Positions 51,491 through 62,915 of a DNA stretch of 64,000 nucleotides are shown here, in pieces. Both the position numbers and the translations under genes were made by a program. Each line of letters starts with the position of its first letter. The stretch's first letter is position 1. The notes beneath the pieces were generated by a model. The model had not been told where the DNA came from. It saw only the letters and a list, made by a program, of their open reading frames with translations, and made no database searches. This stretch comes from Marisa cornuarietis (lineage: Eukaryota; Mollusca; Gastropoda; Architaenioglossa; Ampullariidae). The DNA lies in contig SMMW01000606.1 of NCBI GenBank assembly GCA_004794655.1, positions 761,001 to 825,000 on the forward strand. The letters are read 5' to 3'.

Positions 51491-54400
51491 CTGTGAAAGA
51501 ACGAGCGATGTACAATTAGATGCACTAATTAGAGACTGTTGACAGAACGGGTTCTTCTTGTCTATTTGTCAGAATAAATTGTTTATTATGTATATATGAA
51601 TGTTTTATGTATGGATGTACCATAAATCTGTACCATAAAGAAGTGGTGTATGCCTATTTGTGTTTAGAAGAGATATATATATATATATAGTTCAACATTT
51701 GTTTATTTCTTAAGACGAGTTTAAATTAAAGGTTGCGTTATTCTTCCTCAGGCCCTCACGACAGTGCCGCATTTTATTATTTTTGCTGTGTTACTCCAAA
51801 AAGATATTACCTGTTTACTTTTTAAAATATTTTCTTTATTTATTTATTTACTAATCATTATTTGTCATTATCATTTCATTCATTTATTTTGCTTACTTTA
51901 CTAATTGTTGGCTTTCCTAGTGTTAAATAAGACTAACTTTTCTTTACTGGACTCAACAATAAAACTGCAAAACTTGTTGGGTTGCAAAATAAATTTTTCG
52001 AGACTATTTTGTTGTCACTATCTTTGGTGTCTTTAGGCTTGTCTGAGTGGAAAGATGCCCCTGCATTAGTGGCCTTAATTTTTCTGGCACATTTCTGTTT
52101 GTTTTCTGGTGTTATCAAATGACGGCCTTTTCATTCATCAATGTTTTATATAATATAAACACTTTTAGGTAAAGTTTTGTAAAGGCTATTATGAGAAGAT
52201 TTAAAACAGTTCGTCCCTGAGTCTGAACGGAATAAATCTAAAACATGAAATAAAATGTTTAATATTGAAAATTCTGTTGTAATGTAACGGTTTCTTGAAA
52301 TACAGCACAAAATTATTTCAAAAATGATAAGATTAAAATTTCTTCACGCTTTATTTTTTACAGTGAACTGAGAAACATACAGTGTTGAGAACGTTTTCAT
52401 AGTTTCTCTTCACTTTGATATTGTATTGACGCAAGGTACATCGACTTTTGTAGTCATTTTTTGGATTAAAAACAAAATGCATTTTCTGTTGTGAATGCTT
52501 GCAGCAGTTTTTTAAGACTGGCATGTGACATTTACAAGGCTTCGAATAACTCTGCTCAAAACAAAACACTTTCTTTTTATCCATTGTTAATCCTAGCGGT
52601 CCATTTCAATCTCCGCAAACACTTCGTTGCCTTTCGTTGGAAACTGAAGTTAAGCCAACGGTGTTGTCATCTGAATAATTTAGTTTGCAAGCATGGATAA
52701 TATTTGTGAAAGGCTGGTTTGAAAATACGGAAAACCTTTAATTATTTTCTTTTCTCTTCCAGCTGACGAAACTTTAGACAGAGGACAGGGCGGTGATGTG
52801 GGTATATTTCAGAAAATGTTATAACCGAAACAACTTGCTATATGCCAAATTTATCTGTTAAAACCTGTCCAAGTGGCTGTGTGCTAAATTTGTATATTAT
52901 AACCTGAATAAAGCAAGATCAAGCAAATGCATGATTAGTCAGGATCAAGCAAATATATGCGTCATTTTAAATGACACTGCTCAACTTCCACTAAGAATCA
53001 AAGCTTATTCTCTAACGAAATATTTGTAATAATTTACCCGACACTCTGTTGTGTTAAATAAGGATGTTTTGGTCGAATTTTTCCCTAACGAAGTTTTCGA
53101 GAAACCTAGGAAAGTTTTCTTCGACGCTGAAAATGCCTGCGGTCTTCTTCTTATACCTTAATGACGTGCATTATACTTGCATCTTAAACACATTCTTGTG
53201 GGGCAGAAAACGTGGATCATACACATACTCTAAACACGTTCGACATATGTATGTGAAACACGAGCAACATACCTGTACCTTAAACACGTTCGACATGTGT
53301 ACCTGAAACAAGTGCAGCATACCTGTACCCAAAGTCACGTAGCTCCTGTATCAGACGGCGGAACTTGCATTTCATGTCTGCCTCCCGCACACCGTCGCGT
53401 CCTCCGTTGCTGCGCCGTCGGCACTCGGCGCGTATCCTCTCCGGCAAGTTTCTGACAGTATACCTGCAGCAAGCACAAATCACAGGTGTGTCACGAGTCA
53501 CAGATGGCAAGTCACAGATGTAGAACGAGTCGTTGCACCTCAAAGAGCCATTTGGGCGCATAAATTTTGGTCTCTAGGATCGGGTCAGCATGACATGAGC
53601 TTTAATCCTTTCTGCAAGACGGTTAAGAGTGCATGTTTTTTGAAGTGAACAGAAAAATAAAATCTTCTAAGATGTGCAAATTTTGTTTATATTTTCTCTT
53701 TTCTTTATGATGATCGACATTACGTGCAGCTTAGAAGATTCGCGGAGGAAAGATAAGAGATTTTCATCGAATGAAAGAAAGGAAAAGGAATGGGTCATGG
53801 ACAAGAACGTCAAGAAAAGCAAAAATAACAACATGAAAACAACAAACATACAGAAAAACACAAAGAAAAACATAAGAACATGGAGAACAACAGCAACACG
53901 AAGAACAGAAAAATGAAAAAAAAACACAAAGAACATGAAGAAGAACACGAAGAAGAACGAAAAGAATATGAAAAAAGAAGAATGAAAACCAGAATAAGAA
54001 CATACAGCAGAAATACCTATCATTTTCGAAGGCTAAATGGATCAGGTAAATGAATGCTAGCCTATCAAATATTAACAAGCTGTCAGACATGTTTGCTCTC
54101 AACAATGCTCTCACCTGCACTAAATGTGTGCGCTTCCTTTTTTCTAAATTATTGCCACACTTAGAGGTGGATTTTTTTCTCTCGCGGAGAAAAAAAAAAC
54201 CCAAAAACTTAATGGTGCAAGGACTGAATATGTTTCAGCTAAGTTCTCTAGTGGTTTGTCGCTCACGCATGCGCTAACCTCATTCATAAGCTGCTCACTC
54301 AGCTGTACATTCATTAACCAAATCCCCCTTACCCCCTTCAATAATTCCAAAATCAGCCATTTTCGCTTGCTGCCCATGAACACAAAAAATACAATCTACT

Positions 54401-57400
54401 TAGAAATATGCATGATATCTCCATCAGCATGCCAGGGTATCGCGCATTGTAATTAACCAAGGCAGCTAGCTTCTATATCAGATACCGCTATAACAAATTG
54501 GGTGAGACTGATCGTAAGAAGAGTCATACGTCTTCTTGAAGATGTTTTAATATAATATGCGCTCATTGTTCCACTAACATTCAGTCTTATTTCTTCAAAA
54601 ATCGGCAACACCATGTTGCCACAATACTTGGACACACAAGTGCAACTATCTTGTTAAAACTGCACAGACTCCTATCCCTTCAGCCATAATTAAGGCCGCC
54701 AAAGATATTGATTTTACTGGAGGGCCGAGGTCGTCAGGAACAACAGCAGGATTTTCAGAAAATTTACACCACGGACCATTGTTTATCTTCAAACGAAAAT
54801 CTGAAGCAGTCATGAGAGCCAGAAGACAGCATACAGATGGTTGGACCAAACAAGCTTAAGACAAAAGTGACATACGTCATTCAGAGGCGGCCTAGTGATT
54901 GGTTGAAAGTCATGTGCCGTATACGTGATTGGCTATCATGACAGCTGTGAAGTCTTAGAGAGTTTCAGTGGCGAACACCTTACCCATAAAATCGATGGCG
55001 CTGGCTGGCGTGTGCTTTTGGTTCGTCTTCATTAATTAACGGGCTTGCAAGATTTTTCGGAGATTCATCGCCGAACACCTGAATGAAAGACAGTGGATTA
55101 AAGTAGCACGAAACAATTAGATCACGTTTACATATATAACAGCTTACTGAAACCATTACAGAAGACCAGACCTTGCATACATAAGGCTGAAAATTCTTTT
55201 TTCAGTAAGGTATTATTATAAAACATTCAATATATTCATAGCAAAGAAGACCAAACTAGAAAAAAGTGGGACTTTGGTTTTTTTTTTTTGGTGGTAGTGG
55301 TGGTGGTGGTAGGGACATAGTGATAACATAATGCAGGAACATATTTAATGAACATGGAGCAGCTGTACTCCTACGGAAGACAATCATCTAGTGTTCTGTC
55401 TCTAATTTTAATGTTTGCAGTACTTGTGGGTTACTGTCCTATAAATACACCCCGTAAAATATAAAGACATCTCTGCACACAAACACTCGTGTACATAACT
55501 ATCAGCCCGCCAGACTACAGTTTTTTTTTAAATAAAAAAATTGTTGTTGCTCATTACAAGACACTAGTTCTGAAATCTTCCGCTTAAGAGATGAAAGCTT
55601 TCCAAAGGTTTCCAAATTAGATCTCCAAAGTCTGGCTAGATTCACGAATCGTACATAGCTTTTTCATAAGTTACCGGCTGCTTTCAGAGCGAGCTGCGTC
55701 AAGGCTCTGCAACCTACGAGACCGGATGTTAGCGATTGACTGCGCATGCGAACTACGGGTAATTCCATTTGCAAGACAGAAAGTCTTATGGACTCCGAAC
55801 AATGGTAGACCAACGCTGACTCCCAAAGAACACAGTAAACACCGCAGGAGGGTACAAACCATCTGTATGATCCGTCGTTCCAACTGAAAGGCAATCTCTC
55901 CTAAGAGACAGGGAGGTGCGCTGCCGTCGCCAGCCTCTTGTTGCTGATGCCGGGCAGGAGACCTGCCCCGCCTCTCCTGCTGCTGGCCATCATCGCCTGG
56001 GCTGTCATCATCTAGCCGGTTTTGGCTAGAGTCCAGCTCGTGGGTGTAGCGGTGGCATGGCGATGCAGATGAAGCTCGGCTGTGCTTAACTGGATATGAT
56101 AGACATGAAAATACGATAAACATGATAAACGTAAAGATTATCGGATGGTCAGATCACAGCACCAGGGTCAATAAGGGTCATGCAGGTGTGGACAAAAAGT
56201 TTCCTAGTCTTCAGATTAAGAAATCGTGTGCTTCAACTTCTGTCAGGCTGTGCGAGTTACGTTTATGGCAGTATATGATGATTTGTAGCTATAATGCAAG
56301 TGTAAGCAGTAAAATTCTTCGTCTTTAGAGCATTCGAAAGGTTTTTATTTCAACAGTATTTATTATGCATTAGGCCTCGAAGTTCGAGAATAAAAAATCA
56401 CCTGCTAAAGATTCGCCCAGCCCTATGTCTGGAAAACTTCCGCATACTCAGGAAAATGACACCTGATTAATCAAGGAAGGTTAACAGAAGCAAAATTAAG
56501 CTTATGCTTTCACCTTAACACCACGAACCACGTCCAGTTCTCTTCTTCTACGCTTAAAGACTATGAAACCCTTTGTCTTTTATTGTATGAACGGGTGGCT
56601 TGTTGATCTAAAGGCAAGTATATAGGTTTTTATGCACATTGTAGTCTCCATAAAATTGACTGGAAAGCAGACATGGGTCTCACCAAGAATGGCGTAGTCA
56701 GTCTTACCTTTATGCGAGCTTTCCGCAAAAAGTTCGTAAAGATTTTGTATGGCGTCTTCTACTTTCTTGCATCGCCCTTCTCTGAAAGACCTGCTTCTTC
56801 CAATTTCCATTTGGAGGTCACTAACCGACCTCGGCATGCCACCCACCGACGACACCTTAGGGGAGGTGGACTTTGGGGAAGGCGTATTTTTGCAGCTGTC
56901 GAATCTCCTGTCGGCTTCGTCGAGAATCTTGCCAGTCCGGTTTGACGAAAGCCGGTTGCCACGCCAACAGCTGCGCACAGCGCCAGACCCTTGCTGCCTG
57001 GTGCTGTCCTCATCAGAAGAGGAGCTGCTACAATAGGCTCTCGTGAACGCGTCGCTGTTCGATGGCAGGCTCTTTGGCTGCTCTGTAGACGATTTAAATA
57101 TTCTGCCAAAATCTAGAGAATCACTTGATCTTCTCTCCTTTGAACGCCGATCAGAAGACAAGGCGTTGGGGGTCGGACTTCTGTGTCGGCTAAGGTCCAT
57201 TTGAGACCCGGATTTTAAAATGCCGCTTCTGAGGACTCGGTTTTTTCCCTCGGCCGATCGCTTAGGCATCGACAGAGAGGAAGGGCTTCGCCATTCTTCC
57301 GATTCTGGCTGGCATTTAAATCTGGAAAAAGTCTGCGGACTCGTGGTCAGCCTGTCGAGGTCCAGGTGCCCTTGCTCAGAAAGGTTTCGTCCTGCTGAAA

Positions 57401-60400
57401 GAGCGTCCATCAAATTTTGCTTGTTGAGGTAGTTCATCTTGGGACTAAAGGAACTGTACTGTCGGAAAACGTCGCGAAGTTCCATGAGTTGCTGCCTGCT
57501 TTCTTGTGTTGTCCTCGACGGTAGGCACCTCTCATGTTCACTGGAGCGAGGGGGCGTGTTCACTGCGTGTGAGTTGCATTTATCTGGTGCCTGGAAACCG
57601 GGATCATCACTCACCGAAATTCGTCTGGTGTCATCCTCAGGAGCTGGTAAAAAGTCGTGACGCACAATCAATGGCTTGAAGGAAGCGTGTCGCGTCTTGT
57701 CATCTGGATTAGTCCTTGTGATTGTCATGCTCACTGGAGGTTTCTTAGGCCCCTGCAGACACTCGCGACTTCCTCTTGTTTCACCTTCGAGAGTCTTGTA
57801 TCTGGGGCTGCAGGACCGATCGTTCCGCGTCACTGGCATGCTCTTTCTGCATCCGCCGGTGTGACCCGCACTCCAAGAAGTACGAAGCCTGGGATTTCGG
57901 CTGCTGAAGTTGTCGCCTCGAGAACGAGGTGAGGTGGGACTGTTGCCTCTCTTCGCACCCAAGCTGATCGTCGTGTTCTTCTTCAGCAAGTTTTCGGTCA
58001 TAGGCGGGTCTTTCCCACACGAATCCACGAGTAACGACGGGTCCTTTCTCGATAAACTTTCGTTGGGAACAGCGAGGCTGCGGTAATGAGTTTGATTGAG
58101 GTCCAGGCTGTTGCTTAAATCTTGACGCTCCTGTTTGAAAGCTTGGGCAGAGGAGATTTGAGGAAATCGGCCCAGCACAGCGCCAGGTCCAGTGTGTTTT
58201 CCGATAGACTTGTATATGTGAGATGCCACCGGTCGGCTCAACGGCTTCGTGACTTCACACTTTCGACCGCCGGCTGTGTCTTTGTCCCTAGAAGACAGCA
58301 CGCTTCCGTTCTTCCTTTTGTAAGCAACGCCGTCATCATAATCGTCATTTTCGTCCGCGTCGTCATCAAAGTGACCGCCGTCGTCCACGTACTCATCGTC
58401 GGGAACCACCGCGTTGTTGGACTTGGCTCGGCTTTGAACATCAGGGGAGAGGTTGCGTCGGCGCTGCGCTTGCAGTTGAACTGGCGCTCTCGCAAGGCTT
58501 TGGAAGCCCTGGCGCGGCTGGACGTTCTCCGAGTAAGCAGAAAGCAACAGATCTCGCCCAGACCCATATAATGCTTGTCTCTGGGGACTCGGGAGCTTGA
58601 AGCGGGAGCGGGGTGGGCTCCCCTTTGCGACAGAAGAAATCTCGTGGCCGTTACGGCGTGGGGGACTCAGCGGTGTGCCAAGTAGGTTGTCTCTTCTTTT
58701 TGGTTGCCGCTTGGTGTTGATGTCACCCCTGGAGTAAGTCCCATGCCTGAAGGGCCATGATCGACGAGCCGATAAACCTATTATTGGTAAAGAATCGTTT
58801 AAGGTATTGACTGGGCTGATGTACTCGTTGTTGTTGCTGCAGGAGGGCCCGGAAGAAAGAGAATGGAGGGAAGGGCCTTGAGAGGAGACACAGCGGCGAA
58901 AGGAAGGAAGAGGAAGTGAGAGAGAACGCTGGTGTCGTCCTCTTGTTTCCTCGTGCAATTTTGCAAGAAGTTTGCTGATGCGATTTCCTATTCCTGAAAA
59001 ACAATTGTAAACTTCTTTATTCGAAATCAGATCCACAGTCTTTCGAAAACAGAACCTCAAAACCTTCTCCCCATCCCATAGAAATCAAAGTATGCCCTAC
59101 TAATTTAAAACAGGGCGTTCATAGTATTGCTTTGTGAGGTGCATTACTTTAAGTAGAATGACACTTAACTACACCACAAAAAAGTGCATACACACATTTT
59201 ATGATAATATTAATGTGCTTTGTTAATTTTTGTAGATTTCGCAAAAAATATTTTGCTTGGCTTACGAAAACGTAATAATACAGTAGTTTAAAATCTCAGG
59301 AAACCAATGTTAAGAATAAGGTTGTAACCACGAACATGCTACGAGAAATCTGTAATGACTTTTTGGAGGAATCTTTACATCACCCTATCCATCATCGTCA
59401 TCTGCATATCATCGTAGTCACTTTCTTCTTTATTTCTATTTTCGGTCATAGTTCCCCCAAACAACTTACTGGGAGTGTTGTATTCATCATTCATCCACTT
59501 GTACCAGCTGACAAACGGTTCGGTTGGTTTTCTGGTCGTCGGGTGGAACAGATGGGCTGCCTTGAGCGATAAAAAAGCAGGCTCTGCAGGGAATGACCAG
59601 TCTATACCGTCAGAGGTTCTCGGCGTCGATCCTCCTCCAAAATACCACGAAGAAAAGTTTTAGGCTGAACATTATCATGGGTCACATTGCCAAAGGTCAG
59701 TAAGTAGTCCCTTGCCTGGCACCTGGCGTTGGGGGGAGCACATGGACAGACGCGATAGCTGACAGGGCCCGCAACCCTTGCCTATTGTGGGCGATAGTCA
59801 GCAGGTCCTGTACAGGACGACCAGTCCATTCTTTGATGTTCGTAAGCCAGTTCTTTCTCTTGCCACCGCAGCGTCGGCCACCCTCAAAGGTGCCTTGAAG
59901 GATCGTCTTCGACAAGGAGTCGTACCCGGTCACATAGCCAAAGAAGACCAGCTTACATCGCTTGACTGCTGAAAGTAGAGGTGTCCTACGAGTGTGGCAA
60001 TCTTGTTTCGCACAAAGCCGTTGGTTTTGTGTTCTTTGTGTGAGATCCGGAGCAGCCTCCTCAGTCACTTGTTCTCAAATGCCTGTATTCTCCTTTCCTT
60101 TTTGAGCAGGATTAGCACTACCAGGGATTTGTACAGCTTGTACTTGCTAGTGAACCTTATCTTATGGGCATGCCAGGTCCTTGCCGTTGATCATAACTTT
60201 GCTCTTTTCAGTGCTGGTCTCCATTACATATGCATTACAGTCTGTTGGTGAGGTATTGCAGTTCTTTGTTAGTACCTGCTAACAAATCTATGTCATCTGC
60301 AAAGCGTAGGTTGCAGATTGGTCTTCCACCAATTGAAATGGAAGCACGATGGTCGTGAAGAGTTCGAGCATGATGTTCTCCGAGAATATATTAAACAACA

Positions 60401-62915
60401 TCGGTGATAGGGGACATCCTTGACGTAACCCTACTGTGGTGCGAAGGTAAGCTCCTATTTGGTTGTTCAGCCGTACTGTACTCGTTGACCTATTTTACCT
60501 AGCTATACTATACTATACTTTACCTATGCTTAGCTGTTGCAAAAAGAGGTTGCTAGTGTCCCATGAAGGTGGCATCTGTGATATGTACAAAGTCATTCCT
60601 TTTGAGTGATGTGTAGAATACTCAGAGTGGCCTCTTTTTAAGTTTGAATGCCGAGATTCTCTTCTACATATTGGAGCCTACGTCTCACATCCGTACAATA
60701 GGATGGGAGCTACACGAGTCTTGTACAATCTGAATTTGGTAGCAAACTTGATTGTATTACTGCGACAGATCCTTTCCGGTTTGATCATTGCCACTGTCAC
60801 TGATGCGATCCTTAAGTAGATGTGTGAAGTGCAGTTGCCATCTTTTGAAAGGTTGACTTGCAAGTTTTTAAAGCTGTTTACTTTTTTTGCTATGCACTCT
60901 CGTTTAAGTCGATCTGAACTATGAGGCTGGCGTTTATGGCTTTGCTCCTGTCAGTGCTACATTCATTCCGTATGCGTTCTCACTGTCCTTTGGTAAGATC
61001 TTGCTGTTCGTTGTTGGTTCCCGCCATCAGATCAAAATGCAGGCTGCATACCGGCCTCATACCGGTGGAAAATGGAGGTGTGACAGTCGTGCATGGTTTC
61101 TTCGTGATGTTCTCCAACAGCACAGATGACGGGTTATTCTTGGCCGTCACATCCTGTTGTCTTAAAGCAGTCTCCCAGTTAGTTTGTGAGTATTACTGCT
61201 CTCATTGAGCTTTTGTATAGCGCTTAGATGACTTGAACGAGAGGCTTCTTCGTGTTTTGCATCACATATGAAAGCTATTCCGTGTCAGATGTGTCAAATG
61301 CGTTATTTAAAGCTGACGAAGTTGTGAAAGATCTCGCTGGTGTTGTACAATGAGACAAAAAAAGATCTCTTCAGAAGTGCGCCTTCCTGGTCTAAAGCCA
61401 GCCTGTTCTATCGCTAGAGGTGGTGTTAATGCAGTTCTAAATTTTTTCCAGACTTACTTTGCTTCGATGGGTGATAATTATTAATAACTTGGTTACTGCT
61501 ATGTGCGAGACAGGGAAATCTACCACAGTTAAATTCTGGACTGAAATTATCGACGAATACCATAGCCAGATCCCAAAAGTAATTGAAAGGACCTTAAGTG
61601 GCCAGAGAGAGAGAGAGAGATCCAAACGTGAAGAGCGGGCGTGTGCAAGTCCTCTGGACATAGAGAAAACATTCGTGGGCTTGTCACACCAGGCCGATCG
61701 GACTTATCAGCATGAGACAGGAAGAGAAGTATTCGTTCTCCACACAGCCACTTGTAGGTGGGGCTAGGGCTAGTCAATAGTCAGGTGATGTGTGGTCTTC
61801 CTCTCGTTCGTGCTATTTTGGTTGAATGATGCTGATTGCGTGTGTTTGTTTAATGGCATTTCGAGTGTATACATATAGATAAAATGTGAAGCTTAAGAAA
61901 GGGAACTAGAATTTTTAGGGCGCTTCTCTAGTAAGAACTACGTCACAACTCTCACGTGCCCAGTTCCCCGGGTCAAGGTTTGATGATAAAACGCAGGCGC
62001 ATTGTAATGTGTTCTCCTTAGGGAAGGGGTTTGACGAATTATTAACTAGTGATTGTGTTCGTTCTGTGGACCAGCCTTTGCGCTCCCAGATTCTTTTGCA
62101 GAAGTAATCAGCTTCAAATACCTGGGTGCCACCCTCTCCAAGGACGGTAGCTCCACGCAGACATTGGCATCAGGATAGCAATAGCAACAGCAGCAATGGT
62201 TAAACTGGATAGGATCTGGCATAGCCATAAGATGAGGTTCATTACCAAGTACAAGTTTGACTGTTTTAAAAGGATGTTGAAGTCTGTCCTCATCCGGAAG
62301 TTGGCCAACTTGAATTCATTGCACCCTAGTAAATGTGGGTATTCGCAAAACAGGTACCATGTGCATAGTTCTTCGCTAGTTTTATCTTCTCTTTCAAATA
62401 CATTAGTCACTCTTCCTCTACACCAGTAAAACCTGTAGTCTTCTTTGATCCATAACTATCTACATTTACTTCTATCATTTTTTGACAAACGAACATGTTG
62501 TAGTCCTGAAGTACTCATGTAAGAAAAAATCAAACAAATAGATAAATAAATAAATAAATATTACAGGTAGTTTCTGTCATGAGATGGAACCTTAAAGTCC
62601 AGGTTAAAAAATGTCATGCAGATCACTAAGGTTCTGAGAGAGCTCACCGATTGAGGGGTAGCGCTTGGTGAACTCTTCCTCGCTCAAGGCAAAAATGTGA
62701 CAGACGACCTCGTCGGGGATCATACAGACGTCAGAGCTAAGCATCTCAATGCAGACGTATAGACGACCGTTTTCGAGGATCAAGCGGTTGTTGTGCATCA
62801 CAAGGTGCTGCAGGTAGCGTTCACAATGGTTGCTGCCCGACGTCTCCATGTTGCGCAAAGCACCACTGCCGCTCTCTTCGTAACCTGCATAGGCTGTAGC
62901 AACATTCACCGCCAT
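51259..62915 (-). CDS. SPATC1: Speriolin family protein (SPATC1/SPATC1L homologue; 6 coding exons, 1,083 aa)
   Basis: Coding exons on the minus strand, 5' to 3': 62915-62648, 58993-56708, 56089-55860, 55078-54984, 53463-53323, 51490-51259. All borders are GT-AG, phases agree at every junction, and the total is 3,252 nt. Exon 1 has a short helix (RYLQHLVMHNNRLILENGRL) like the N-terminal leucine-zipper region of vertebrate speriolin. Exon 2 is a long disordered Ser/Arg linker. Exons 3-6 hold the family signature: LLGEIAFQLERRI, then FYGYTVRNLPERI, then a helix ending FGYS, then INKYGL and LLVLLNCLHHL before the stop. Vertebrate speriolin binds CDC20 and sits at the centrosome of spermatocytes and sperm; the same role here is inference. 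This protein is nearly twice the human length (about 590 aa). Whether it is closer to SPATC1 or SPATC1L cannot be settled by eye. Confidence 0.86.
53171..53330. repeat. 50-bp tandem repeat across the exon 5 splice donor of speriolin
   Basis: TAAACACGTTCGACAT recurs at 53231 and 53281, exactly 50 bp apart, and a decayed third unit lies near 53183. Each good unit ends in CATACCTGTACC, which on the minus strand is GGTACAG/GTATG, the exon 5 donor. Confidence 0.85.
53323..53463 (-). CDS. SPATC1: Speriolin exon 5: YTVRNLPERI segment
   Basis: This exon encodes about residues 960-1006. YTVRNLPERI matches the family motif (FTVSNIPEKI or FTVANIPEKI). It is followed by a basic Arg/Gly-rich loop and a helix (FRRLIQELRDFGY) that matches the vertebrate helix ending in LGY. 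The acceptor is TTGCTGCAG; the donor TACAG/GTATGC lies at the edge of a 50-bp tandem repeat that copies the donor. Confidence 0.87.
54984..55078 (-). CDS. SPATC1: Speriolin exon 4: 95-nt exon with an insert in the conserved domain
   Basis: The acceptor is TTTCATTCAG and the donor is GG/GTAAGG, both strong. The exon starts VFGDESPKN and ends HRFYG. The flanking VF and RFYG match the vertebrate I/VFP...RLYG segment, but about 25 polar residues lie between them that the vertebrate proteins lack. The exon is too short to stand out as an ORF and was found by following splice phase between exons 3 and 5. Confidence 0.8.
55860..56089 (-). CDS. SPATC1: Speriolin exon 3: start of the conserved C-terminal domain
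   Basis: This exon encodes about residues 852-928. It opens with a polar stretch rich in Ser, Asp and Gln, and closes with LLGEIAFQLERRIIQM, the most conserved motif of the speriolin family. The donor is ATG/GTTTGT at 55860/55859. The frame stays open beyond the donor, but those residues have no family resemblance, while the next exon continues the family pattern in phase. Confidence 0.85.
56708..58993 (-). CDS. SPATC1: Speriolin exon 2: 2.3-kb disordered linker exon
   Basis: This single exon encodes about residues 90-851. It begins after the acceptor TTTTTCAG with GIGNRISKLLAKLHEE, a short amphipathic helix, and ends before GTAAGA with a second helix (KVEDAIQNLYELFAESS). Between these it is Ser, Arg, Pro and Asn-rich with many RS, SP and RRS motifs, and holds one very acidic patch (DDADENDDYDDG). 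Open frame over 2.3 kb without a stop argues strongly for coding. Vertebrate speriolins have a shorter low-complexity linker in the same place. I recognise no domain inside it. Confidence 0.85.
59640..61445 (-). mobile_element. Non-LTR retrotransposon reverse-transcriptase relic in speriolin intron 1
   Basis: Minus-strand fragments run in the right order: EQAGFRPGRRTSEEIF near 61390, TTVGLRQGCPLSPMLFNIF near 60430, the FADD box in shifted frame near 60290, a fragment with RLYKTRVAPILLYGCET at 60863-60678, and a C-terminus (FEGGRRCGGKRKNWLTNIKE then WTGRPVQDLL) at 60068-59697. Their order is rearranged or interrupted in places, and several frameshifts show the copy is dead. The C-terminal style is typical of LINEs common in marine invertebrates. 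Confidence 0.8.
62088..62285 (+). mobile_element. Second fragment of the same LINE family, opposite strand
   Basis: The plus strand reads ISFKYLGATLSKDGSSTQ and, after a frameshift at about 62160, IRIAIATAAMVKLDRIWHSH. Both match the family at 59640-61445 (compare LRIASVTVAMIKPERICRSN there). Confidence 0.75.
62648..62915 (-). CDS. SPATC1: Speriolin exon 1: N-terminal helix
   Basis: This exon encodes residues 1-89 and ends ATC-G before the donor GTGAGC; its phase fits exon 2 exactly, giving a Gly codon across the junction. The frame is open further upstream to 63029. I chose the ATG at 62915 because residues beyond it look like untranslated sequence. A second in-frame ATG at 62849 begins METSGSNHCERYLQ and aligns better with the start of the vertebrate protein, so it may be the true start. 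The exon continues past the vertebrate-like helix with an acidic segment (ALSEEEFTKRYPSI). Confidence 0.75.

Noticed and set aside
53674..54204. Lys/Asn-rich and Phe-rich ORFs on both strands
   Set aside because: They derive from an A-rich AAGAA/ACA low-complexity tract in speriolin intron 5.
55671..55859. Read-through of speriolin exon 3 past its donor
   Set aside because: The frame stays open but loses all family resemblance, whereas exon 4 continues the family pattern in phase after a strong acceptor.
58994..59060. Extra N-terminal codons of the 826-codon minus-strand ORF
   Set aside because: They lie upstream of the TTTTTCAG acceptor, and the exon 1 phase fits exactly at 58993, so they are intronic.
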